Positions 54,870-64,000 of a stretch of DNA of 64,000 bases are shown one piece after another. Each line of letters opens with the position of its first letter. Positions within the stretch are counted from its first letter, which is position 1. The stretch comes from Toxorhynchites rutilus septentrionalis (taxonomy: Eukaryota > Arthropoda > Insecta > Diptera > Culicidae), in assembly GCF_029784135.1 (NCBI RefSeq), contig NC_073745.1, forward strand, positions 45,491,521 through 45,555,520, given 5' to 3'. The notes under the pieces are model-generated. The model worked only from the letters and a program-made list of their open reading frames with translations, ran no database searches and was not told the origin of the DNA. The position numbers and the translations under genes are program-made.

Positions 54870-55350
54870 AATGTGAACGAAACTGCAATATTTTCCATTC
54901 TTTCCATTCTTGTATCGAGCTGTGTGTGTATATATGTGTGTAGCATCAGCATTGGAAATGAAATTGTTCTGTTCGTTACGCTGCGTTCACCTTCTCGCTC
55001 GAGACCGTTATTTGGTATCGCGGACGGCTTGTTTATACCAAATGAGTTGGAAACGGGCGGAAACGAATGTATTAGTTGTGTGTTAATGACGGTACGGGTA
55101 GGAAAGCACACAAATTGGCAGAACAAATGTATGGGAAAATTGGAATGCTTCCAGTTTTCATCAATTTACACCATTTAGGGATTAGGATATTGTAATGTAT
55201 AGCATATCAAACAAATCTTAGAGAATTTCCTATTCGATTGGTATGCAAATCATCAAAGTTCGTTCGTAGTGAAACTAGTTATTAACGATAACTTTATTTC
55301 ATGAAAACGTGACCTGTTTTCTGATTTGGCACCCTTCCTGAAAGACGTAT
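54870..55350. repeat. Dispersed repeat shared with 19300-19670
   Basis: GGAATGCTTCCAGTTTTCAT, TTAGAGAATTTCCTATTCGA, TAGTTATTAACG and AAAACGTGACCTGTTTTCTG align in order with 19465-19650. In both places the CAGTGTTGCC-type terminus follows a few hundred bases later, suggesting one element family. Confidence 0.5.
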
Positions 55351-55794
55351 ATCTACGTCAAAAAAAAACCACTAGACAGTTGCGAGTAGGCATAGTAAGA
55401 ATATGCAAGCGAACTGTAATTTCTGTTCAAGAAATCCATTTTTGTCCAACAGAGATTTATTTACTGAGTAATTGCATATTCTTGCACGGTTTTCATTCCC
55501 CACCATAAAAACCTGAAAACGCTTCCAATACTGCTTTGAAGATTGATAGATTTGGAATGTTTTTAGGATTTAACATTGCAGAAGTCCATCGAAACCATCG
55601 ATGGAACCATCGAAATCAAATCTTTGCCTCATCAGTTTTACCAACTTCACGTGCTATTAATTTATCACTAAAAAAATCCGTACCTATCTGTACTTGTGGA
55701 CAAAAATCTGTAAACTGTACCGTACAGAATCTGTAACAAAAAAATCGAAAAAATGTGTACCCTTCCAGATGAATCTGTATGTGTGGCAACACTG

Positions 55795-57415
55795 ATCACG
55801 ACTCCGCCCATCGAAGGATGCGTCAGAAACCCATTACCCACGAAACACGCTAGCAAGTTCCGTGTTAAATTTACATCTTTTGTGATTGTCGCCATCGTAG
55901 AAACGGCGATTGTGATCATCCTGCTTGACCTTTAGATGTGCGGCGTAAACAATGTGTCAACGTGCTTTTGCCTGGATTAGAGCAGCAAGTGTTCTCTCGG
56001 TTCCGGCCATTAATGATTACACAGCGTAACAACAGCAAACCGCGCTGGAACACACGAATGTGTGGAATATTAAATTATGAATAATTTAATTATTACTAAT
56101 AATGTTTTAAGCGCTCGACAATCGGTTGTTTTGAAACTGTGGCCCTGTGGCTCAGCAGAACGAACCGGGTGAGAACAGTTCGAGCCCGGTTAGAATGATT
56201 AAAATTACATGAACTTTAATCACATGGGAGCCCGGAGCGCGTGTTTGTGTCACTCGGATGCAATGGTTGTGTGAAGTTTCGAAGTGCATATAACTTTGGC
56301 CAAGCGTGTCCTTTGGGAGTGCCGGTTGCAACTAAATGAAATAATCGTCGATGTCCTTTCAGCGAAAGTTCCCCAGTCAAACAGGCACGGCTGTGCGAGA
56401 GTTTAGAAACGGCCTGGGCCGGGAAATGGTTAGCCCCGTTTGTTCGAATGCAATTTACGGCTGCCGAGTGTCTGAGAGTTGAGTCGGGAATTCGATTATA
56501 ATGCCATCAACATCCTGCCGCCAACCGATGCCATCGTCTGCGTTGAGGCCACGCAATAGCGCACAAAGGGCGTAACATCGTCAAATGAATAACGATAGTC
56601 AGACCCCGAACAGATTATGAGCGATAATTTTGAGAGCCTCGTGACCGACCTGCACTACCACCTGATCGGGGCCTATCGGATGCTGGGATGGAAGAAATCC
56701 CAGGGAAGGCCCTCTGCGGCCCGGCACACGACATGGCAAATTGAAAATTAGTCTAATGTCAGTAGAATTTCAATTAAGTCTAATTCAGTTTTACAGCCGT
56801 TGAATTCTGCTGAGTGCATCGTCGGGTTGCGGTGTGCGTGTCGGGTTCATAAATTTTGATTAAAATTTGTGTCGGATAGGAACGCTTCTGCAAGAGAGCC
56901 TGTAGGAGCGCTGTTTCACAAACGGTAACATAGTCGATGTTACGTAAGGTGGTTATCCATCGATGTAAAAACGTGGGCCGTTGTAAATTGAAAGTTAAAC
57001 TTGTTGGACATGACACATCATCAAAAGTTTTGTTTTTTTTTTGTTTGTTCATCCACCACATGACACTAACGTAACATGCAACATATTGTCAGGAAATTGA
57101 AAAGAAAAAAAAACACGACGACGCTTTCTTCCGCTCCCGTGACTTCGGAAGGTCATTATGGGATATTATTTATGTGACATATATGTCACACAAATTTGCT
57201 ACAGTTCCTTCGAAAACTTCGATCTCTATCACTTGGGGGGAAAAACAACCATTATGATGTGAGAAAACGTTAAAACAAAACGAAACGCACTGACAAAGGG
57301 TTGGAAGTAGTAAATCATCCCGGCAGTTAGAGAAAGAGATGGAGCGCGCCCCTTATCAAAGAAGGGAAACTATGTACAGAACATTAGCCAATATCTTTTG
57401 GTTTTAACTGCCCGC

Positions 57416-57454
<39 letters not shown>

Positions 57455-57800
57455 CCAAGGGCCACGGGCAAGACGAGAGGCGCATAGAGATGGAAGAACG
57501 GAAAATAAAAACCTAAACGGCAATCAACCAGACCGTCAGGTCAGTACGGAGCGATAAATTCCGATCGTTAATTACATTAATGTAAAGCAAACTTTATCTA
57601 GCCGAGACGCTTGAATCATCGGTTCTGTTTGGGTCAACAAATGAGTGCCGAGCTTTGGTCAAGAGAAATGTTTCGAAACTGTGTTTTTGGGCGGTGGTAT
57701 CGACATAAATTTTGATCTAACATTCGTGACATTTATTAATTAGATCCGGTCGTTTACTTGTGCCGAGAAGGCATGTTTGGTTCATGCTCGTATGTTGGAA
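55795..57800. other. GC-richer, non-repetitive-looking island
   Basis: About 2 kb with no second copy in the window. Clusters of TAAT/ATTA (for example 56075-56110, 57570-57585) resemble homeodomain-binding cores, but such clusters also occur by chance. A 45-codon ATG frame starts at 56617 (MSDNFESLVTDLHYHLIG...). It is short and unrecognised. Likely host regulatory or intergenic DNA. Confidence 0.4.
57418..57446. repeat. (AG)n microsatellite
   Basis: About 14 AG units in the GC-richer island. Confidence 0.95.
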
Positions 57801-58439
57801 ATTAGGGTAAACATAGAGTCTTTCAAATATAAACCTGCCCAATTTGGGCAATATATTCTTCCAAGCGAGTCGATACACAGTCTTTATTCAGTTTTTTAAG
57901 CGTATTTCTCTCTAAACAAACTTGTGCTAAAAGTGATAGACTAATTGACCGATTAGAGTTCAACTTTGGGGAAAATATCGAATAATTTTCTTATCGATAG
58001 ATCGTGATTTAATTTACAAGTGCTATTTGATTACGTTCGACTCAAAAGACGCCATTTTGTAGCATAATCAACTTAAAATCTGCTGTTAGTTGGTGCAAGA
58101 ATTTCGCTATTTTTTGATGATTCTGCAGCGATAATTTTAAGAGGTCCTGGTTATAGAACATAAATCGAGGCTGCTGAGATGGCCAAGCTAACACTGTATC
58201 GAGTCGATGTATAATTTTTTCGAATCATTTACACGTTTACACGTTGAGCCCCGGATTATTCTTGCTGTGCTTTCCATTCAGTCCGCATCAAGAGCATTTG
58301 CCCAATATCAGTGTCAGTTCCCGCTCCCAAAGATATTTAATGTATAAAAATAAAATAGTCAGAAATATGATTGGAAAGTCGTTATATATCGTAAAATATC
58401 CGAAAACAAACAATGTTTTTTGCATGGTTTCGGTATCAA
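57801..58439. other. AT-rich stretch, nothing recognised
   Basis: No motif or repeat end that I can support. The frame at 58244-58474 is unrecognised. Confidence 0.4.
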
Positions 58440-60110
58440 GGGCACTATATATATTTTTTTATATATTTGCTTAAAAGCTGATGTTTTTTTAGATGACGTA
58501 CCAAAAAATCAGAGAGGTGTTTTCTTTCGCTTTTAAGTTATATTTTTCCAATTTAACCCAAATGGTCCGAAAAATGAATTTTACCCCTTTTTTTCCTTTA
58601 ATGCATTTTTCAAAAAATCATTAATTTCTTAATACGAGGCTTATTCAGATGATCGATATACCAAATTGAAGCCAATAAGCTAACCTTTTTTTTTTTCTAA
58701 ATATCACACTTGCGGGAAGACTGGAATCTAGTCGCATAGATCCAGTATAGTCTCACAGGAATATTGAACGAAGACTTAAAACGTGTTAAATTCGCAAAAT
58801 AATAACTCAAAAACGAAAAATAATACAACTCTGTTTTTCGGATATATTATGTCAGCTTTCCAGAAAAAAATATGAAAAAATATAGCGCTCTCTATCTTTA
58901 ACCGAGAAAACTATGAAAAACTAACTCAATCAAAATTACAATAACGAAAATCCATATTTTTCTCAAAAGTAATTTTTTTCAAAAAAAAGCTTAAGCTTCA
59001 ATTTGATATGTCGATCATCTGAATCGGTTCAGTAGTTCAAAAGTTATGAATTTTTGAAAAAAAGGAATTTTAGGAAAAAAGTGGAAAAAGTTGATTTTTT
59101 GAGCACCCTAAAATAGAAATGGTTACCCTAACAAAAAAAAAATACGGGCCTAATGTTTTGCGATAAAGAACAAAATTACCGTTTTTGACGAAAATCTGAA
59201 AACCATATCGGTTTGACATGGAACGGCTGTATTTTCAGTCGCAACCGAAACATCAGAACTTTGAAAAATCATTACTCAAACATAAAAAAGACACCGCTCT
59301 GACTTTTTAAATTTTTAAAAAACCTCAGCTTTCAAAAAAAAAATATAAAAAATATGGCGCCCTTGGTCCCGAAACCATGTAAACTATAAATAACAAATAC
59401 AATCAATAATTATCAAAATCAAATTTTTTGAAAGTGTAATTTTTTTTCAATGAAGACTGTCTAATCGGCTTCATTCGATATGTCGATCTTCGGAACTGGT
59501 CTAGTATTTCAAATGCTCTGAACTTTTCGTTTCTGGAAAAAGGTGGAAAAATTCATTATTTGGACCATCGGTTAAATTTGAAAGATCATAACTCTTAAAA
59601 ACGAAAAAATACACATCTCTGATTTTTTATCTGTTATGTAAAAAACCTCAGATTTCAAGAAAAAATATGAAAAAATATGGCGCCCTTGGTTTCGAGACCA
59701 TGTAAACAAGAGAAAACAAATACAATCAATAATTGAGAAAACAAAATCAAACCTTTTTTTTTTTACAAGTGTCATATTTTTTTTTCAAAAAACAATAGTT
59801 TAAAAAATGTCTTCAGTTTGATATGTCGAACATTTTAATCTGTTCAGTGGTTCGTGAGATATGAATTTTTGATAAAAAGACATTTTTAGAAAAAAATAAG
59901 GAAACAAACTTCATGCGAAAGAAGTTATACGACAATTAATTTATTTCACAAACATATCAAGTTGAAGCCAATAAGCTAGTCAATTTTGAAAAAAAAACAA
60001 TATTACACTTGCGAAAAAAATTATTTTTTTTTTTTTGGTAATTATTGATTGTATTTGTTTTCAATAATTTATATGGTTTCGGGACCAAGGGCGCTATTTT
60101 TTGTTATATC
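58440..60110. repeat. Block of degenerate CAG-foldback family copies
   Basis: Interior landmarks of the family recur several times: TTGATATGTCGATCATCTGA with AATCGGTTCAGTAGTTC, TATAGCGCTCTC or TATGGCGCCCTTGGT, and GGTTACCCTAACAAAA. One right terminus is present: AACCATATCGGTTTGACATG then GAACGGCTG ending at 59229. At least two overlapping degraded copies are needed to explain the order. Confidence 0.55.
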
Positions 60111-60600
60111 CAAGATGGCGACCGCTACATCGGTATGGTTATCAAATGAAAGGGGTTGACTAACAGAACACAGTTATTTATGAAAAATGTAAATCCAAAA
60201 TGGCGATATATATACAGTAGGGTACCAATGAATGTATGGGAAAAAACGTCCCTAAAATTTCAAAATGTTACCAAATAAAAAATGTTCACCACCTCGAAAA
60301 AACACTCTATGTCAAATATCAGCTCAATCGGACTTAAGGAAGAGTGGCGCAAGGTGGTGAAAGTTTGAGTTTTTTGAAAAAAAATTGGATGCCAAATGTC
60401 TTGAAATTACATGAAACGCCGAGATCTAGTGTTACCTCGAAAAAAAAAATTGTCAAAAATCGACACCCTGGGACTTACTTTTTTCCGACTACGAGACGAA
60501 ACGTATGTTTTAAGTGCCAATAAAAATGGTTATCTCGATTTTTCATTCGGAACTTGTTGCGAAATGTTGATTTGCACGATAATATACCCTATGCAAAACA

Positions 60601-61897
60601 AAGGGTGTGTCACATCAAATTGCATCACGGAAAAAACGCTGTAGAAATTCAATTTTTAGGAATTATATTTTCAGCTTTCGCTTATAATCAGATAAGAGTG
60701 TATAGATCACGTTGGCCATGCTTCACTGTCAATTTTTCGTAAATTTGGAAAAATGTCGTCGAACGAAAAAGAGCGTCGTGAATTAATCCTGTGCACTCAT
60801 TTCGAGAATCCGGAGTTGTCACATCGGGACATCGGTAAGATGCTGGGAATCGTCCAATCCACGGTCAGCAGAGTACTAAAACGATACTTCGAGAACCTAA
60901 CCATCGACCGGAAGGTGAAGAACGGCAAAAATGGATGCTCCGTCAGTGAAAAAGATCACAAGCGCGTAGTTAAGCAGTTTAGACGTGATCCGAGAAGTTC
61001 GGTCCGGGATGTCGCCAATAAGCTGAATTTGTCAAGTTCATTTGTCCAGCGGACCAAGCAGCGGGAGGGCCTGCGTACATACAAGGTTCAGAAGGCTCCT
61101 AACCGCGACGAAAGGCAAAACATGGTGGGGAAGACGCGAGCCCGGAAGCTGTACACCGAAATGCTGACGAAGCCGCATTGCCTGGTAATGGACGACGAAA
61201 CCAACGTCAAAGCGGACTTTCGTCAGCTGCCGGGCCTGTTGTTCTTCTCCGCAGAGGACAAATTCAGCGTTCCGGAGGAGATTCGCAAGCAGAAACTATC
61301 CAAGTTTGCCAAAAAGTACATGGTGTGGCAAGCGATCTGCTCTTGCGGAAAGCGGAGCGCCCCCTTCGTGATGACCGGCACGGTAAACGGGCAGGTTTAC
61401 CTTAAGGAGTGCCTATAGCAGCGCTTACTACCACTATTGAAGCAGCACAAGGGCCCGACCATTTTCTGGCCGGATCTCGCTTCGTGCCACTATTCAAAGG
61501 ACGTGTTGGAGTGGTACGAAGCCAACGGGGTCACCTTCGTGCCAAAGGAAATGAACCCGCTCAACGCGCCGGAGCTTCGCCCAATAGAGAAATATTGGGC
61601 GATTATGAAGCAGGCCCTCCGGAAGAACCCAAAAGCTGTCAAATCGGAGGCGGACTTCAAGAGAAAATGGATTTCTGTTCAAAAAAAACTACAATCTGAC
61701 GTTGTACAGAGTCTTATGGACGGGGTAAAGAGGAAGGTGCGAGCATACGGGCTTGGGCTCGAAGTATGAATGAAAGAAAATGCCAAAAGTTGTTTAATAG
61801 TTTTTATTTTACTGTCTAAAATTTTCAAAAGGATCGGTCTACTGGGCGAATTTCTACAGCGTTTTTTTCGTGATGCAATTTGATGTGACACACCCTT
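60601..61897 (+). mobile_element. ITmDD37E-type element, family A, copy 2
   Basis: Ends AAGGGTGTGTCACATCAAAT and, inverted, the same AAGGGTGTGTCACATCAAAT, continuing TGCATCACG. TA lies on the right (61898-61899) and CA on the left (60599-60600), probably a mutated TA. 1,297 bp. Very similar to copy 1 throughout. Confidence 0.88.
60753..61769 (+). pseudogene. ITmDD37E transposase, family A, copy 2 (single stop codon)
   Basis: From ATG at 60753 (MSSNEKERRELIL) the frame runs 339 codons to the stop at 61767-61769. It is interrupted only by TAG at 61416-61418, after YLKECL. N-terminal helix-turn-helix motifs are as in copy 1. The catalytic residues are all present: CLVMDDETNVKADF, FWPDLASCHYSKDVLEW and LRPIEKYWA, with 37 residues between the second Asp and the Glu. 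This is the best-preserved transposase in the window. With one nonsense change it is probably inactive unless the stop is read through. Confidence 0.9.
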
Positions 61898-62374
61898 TAT
61901 TAGCTCATTCTAACTAATTTTAACGTTTGTGACCCTAATAAATGAAGTTCAAATATGAAGCTAATATTTTGCATAGGGTATATTATCGTGCAAATCACCA
62001 TTTCGTAGGAAGTTCCGAATGAAAAATCGAGATAACTATTTTTATTGGTATCCAAAACGTTTCGTCTCGTATTCCGAAAAAAACGAAAAAGTCCCAGAAT
62101 GTCGATTTTTGACAATTTTTTTTGTCTCGACGTTTCATGTAATTTTAAGACATTTGGCATCAAAATTTTTTTTTTCGAAAACCTCGATTTCCCCAAGGGG
62201 GGAGGGTTATTTTTCGATTTTCAAAAAAATCAAACTTTGACCGCTTTGCGCCACTCTCCCGTAAGTCCGATTGAGCTGATATTTGGCATAGCGTGTTTTT
62301 TCAAGGCGGTGAACATTTTTATGAGGTAACTTTTTGAAATTAGAGATGACCATTTTCATTGGCACCCTAATATA

Positions 62375-63484
62375 CAGTCATTTCATTCCAAACCGATATA
62401 GTGGTTCTCAGATTTTCGCCAAAATTGGTGACTTTGTTCTTTATTGCAGAACATTAGACTCGTATTTTTTTATTTTTTTTTATTAGAGTACCCATTTTAA
62501 TTTCAGAGTGGTCTGAAAAATTAATGTTTTCCATTTTTTCCCAAAAATTCCAATTTTATTTTTTTCAAATTATGATGTATCAAATTGGAGCCAATAAGCT
62601 AGCCTTTTATTGAAAAATATTGAGTGTGCGAAAAAAATGATTTTATTTTTGTAATTATCGGTTGTTGTCGTTTTTTTATTGTTTTCGTAGCTTTGGACTA
62701 GAGGCCGCTATATTTTTTTATTTTTTATTTTTTTTGTAGAAAGCTGAGGTTTTCTTTAAATAACATATACGAAAATCAGAGAGGTGTTATTTTTCGTTTT
62801 TGATTTGTTATTTTGTAAATTGTCCATGTTATAAGTCTTCGTTCAATATTCCTATGCGACTAGACTAGACCTATGCGATTAGAATCCAATCATCCCGCAA
62901 GTGTGATATTTTTTCAAAGATGGTTAGCTACTTGGCTTCAATTTAGTATGTCGATCATCTAAATTTTTAGTGGTTCAAATGTAATGATTTTTTGCAAAAA
63001 CTCGTTTTTGGATAAAAGGGGAAAAATGATTTCAAAAAAATCACATTTCAAAACGATCAAAACCCCATTTCTGATATCAAGATATGTTATGTAAAACATT
63101 CTTAGCATTCAAGAAAAAAATGCAAAAAAATACAACGTCCTCTAGTCCAAAGCCATGAAAACAATAAAAAACGACTACAATCAATAATTACGAAAATAAA
63201 ATCATTTTTTTTTCGAAAATTTAATATTTATTATGAAAGAATATCTCTTTCGCTTCTATTTGATACGTCGATCATCTGAATCGATCTAGTAGATCAAAAG
63301 TTATAAATTTTTGATGAAAATCATTTTTGGAAAAAGGGGAAAAAGTTGGCTACCCTAAAATGGAAATTGGTATCCTAATAAAAAAAATAAAAAATACGGG
63401 TCTAATAATTTGCGATAAACAACAAAACCACCACATTTCGTGAATATCTGAGAACCACTATATCGGTTTGACAAGGAGTGGCTG
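62375..63484. mobile_element. CAG-ended foldback MITE, 1,110 bp
   Basis: Left CAGTCATTTCATTCCAAACC and inverted right CAGCCACTCCTTGTCAAACC, then GATATAGTGGTTCTCAGAT on both arms. TATA lies outside both ends (62371-62374, 63485-63488), a possible 4-bp duplication. The interior contains two partial inverted blocks around TTTGGACTAGAGG / CCTCTAGTCCAAAG. Begins 7 bp after foldback II ends. Confidence 0.72.
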
Positions 63485-63538
63485 TATATGTATATATTTT
63501 TTTTGTTTTCTGAATGAAGAAGAAGAATTTAATTTCGT

Positions 63539-63687
63539 GGAGGCGATCTGGTGTAGTGGTAACATTCATACATCTCACGCTAAAGGCCACGAGTTCAATT
63601 CTCACTCCCGAAATTCTCCAAAAAATGGAAGTAAAAGTGACGAACCAGCCAAATGTGTTAAAAGTCACTATAATACAGAAAAAAAAG
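63539..63687 (+). mobile_element. tRNA-Val-like SINE, copy 4
   Basis: GGAGGCGATCTGGTGTAGTG, CATCTCACGCTAAAGGCCAC, GAGTTCAATTCTCACTCC, AAGTGACGAACCAGCC and CACTATAATACAG then an A run. Both promoter boxes are recognisable. No certain target duplication (AATTTAATTTCGT on the left against AGTTTAGATTCAATC on the right is only suggestive). Confidence 0.82.
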
Positions 63688-64000
63688 TTTAGATTCAATC
63701 CCCTCAAATCAGAAAATATCTTTCGCTCATTCATAAAAAGTGTATATCTCCGAAATCTTTCAGAATATGGCAGGATCATACTTGATGAGAAAAAATCATT
63801 CAACCCATATAGTCGAATTTCAACAATGACGGAGTTATTAAAGTTTTTTTTCGGACTTTGTTTACCTTAAACTGACTCTACCTCAAAAAGTACGCTACGT
63901 AGGACGATTATGTTGCTTCCATTCGAAGTATAGGTCGGACTCGATTATATGCAATTTTGGACCAGATTATCTACAGTTTGGAAAAAAATATTGTTTTTAC
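63688..64000. other. Window end; carries one terminus of the CGGACTCGATTATAT family
   Basis: TA-GGTCGGACTCGATTATAT at 63931-63950 matches both ends of the composite at 9352-11589 and points rightward. The element would continue beyond the window. Nothing else recognised. Confidence 0.45.

Larger units (their letters stand above)
52508..55794. mobile_element. 3.3-kb inverted-repeat composite with CAGTGTTGCCACA ends
   Basis: Left CAGTGTTGCCACACGTACAT and, inverted from the right, CAGTGTTGCCACACATACAG continue in parallel through ATCTGGAAGGGTACA, then TTTTTTCGATTTTTTT and TACAGATT. The match is good over about 70 bases. Inside are a SINE fragment, a tRNA-like SINE head and two Helitron pieces. 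I find no transposase and no clear target duplication. That both ends belong to one insertion is inferred from their match and orientation. Confidence 0.6.
60220..62367. mobile_element. Foldback element II with an ITmDD37E inserted near its centre
   Basis: Left GGGTACCAATGAATG and inverted right GGGTGCCAATGAAAATGG are flanked by TA (60218-60219, 62368-62369). Arms of about 380 bp (60220-60600) and 470 bp (61898-62367) are inverted copies. They share TCGGACTTA/TAAGTCCGA, GAGTGGCGCAA/TTGCGCCACTC, TGCCAAATGTCTT, CACGATAATATACCCTATGC and CATTCGGAAC. The gap is the ITmDD37E element. Fragments of the arm occur at 150-262 and 18530-18765. Confidence 0.72.

Noticed and set aside
56617..56754. Small ATG frame MSDNFESLVTDLHYHLIG...
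   Set aside because: Only 45 codons in GC-richer DNA with no similarity I recognise. Not enough to call a gene.

Overview
The window looks like repeat-dominated nuclear DNA of a dipteran, most likely a culicine (Aedes-like) mosquito. The signs are high AT content, tRNA-derived SINEs with clean target-site duplications, Jockey-type and related LINEs, Helitrons with CTAG ends, and three Tc1/mariner-superfamily elements whose transposases have DD37E spacing, the ITmDD37E type described from mosquitoes. The species call is inference. I recognise no complete host protein-coding gene, rRNA or functional tRNA gene. Every protein family I can name belongs to a mobile element, and all copies are broken to some degree.

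Layout. Positions 1-2.2 kb hold repeat fragments and a GC-richer, non-repetitive-looking island. At 2.5-6.15 kb lies a Jockey-like LINE pseudogene, split by a 1.9-kb foldback element with CACAATG termini and a 5-bp target duplication (Transib-like). Then come AT-rich DNA, a piggyBac-like non-autonomous element (8.0-8.8 kb), a SINE, and a 2.2-kb inverted-repeat composite (9.35-11.6 kb) carrying a 1,001-bp element ('element A') and a Helitron. More Helitron pieces reach 12.9 kb. A GC-richer island follows (12.9-15.6 kb). 15.6-24.4 kb is AT-rich with mariner remnants, two SINEs and dispersed repeat ends. 24.4-25.8 kb is another island. 26.6-28.0 kb is a mariner element, and 29-31 kb a large foldback of two direct plus one inverted ~630-bp units. 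31-35.8 kb has SINEs, a hairpin and two small inverted-repeat elements. 35.8-38 kb is an island.

The centrepiece is 39.8-48.3 kb: one non-LTR retrotransposon (ORF1 remnant, endonuclease, reverse transcriptase, AAAT tail) split by five insertions. These are a mariner-like element (itself carrying a 1.5-kb repeat with a TATA/Inr promoter), a 60-bp SINE-type tail, a second copy of element A, a tRNA-Val-like SINE, and an ITmDD37E element. Several gaps can be placed to the base because the interrupted reading frame resumes on the far side, often next to a visible target duplication.

The right part holds another ITmDD37E family in two copies (48.3-49.6 and 60.6-61.9 kb), a 500-bp internally deleted mariner, a 3.3-kb inverted-repeat composite (52.5-55.8 kb) with nested SINE and Helitron, a GC-richer island (55.8-57.8 kb), and a terminal block of foldback elements (58.4-63.5 kb). 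One ITmDD37E copy sits inside a palindromic element there. The six GC-richer islands are probably the original host intergenic or intronic sequence between which mobile elements have accumulated.
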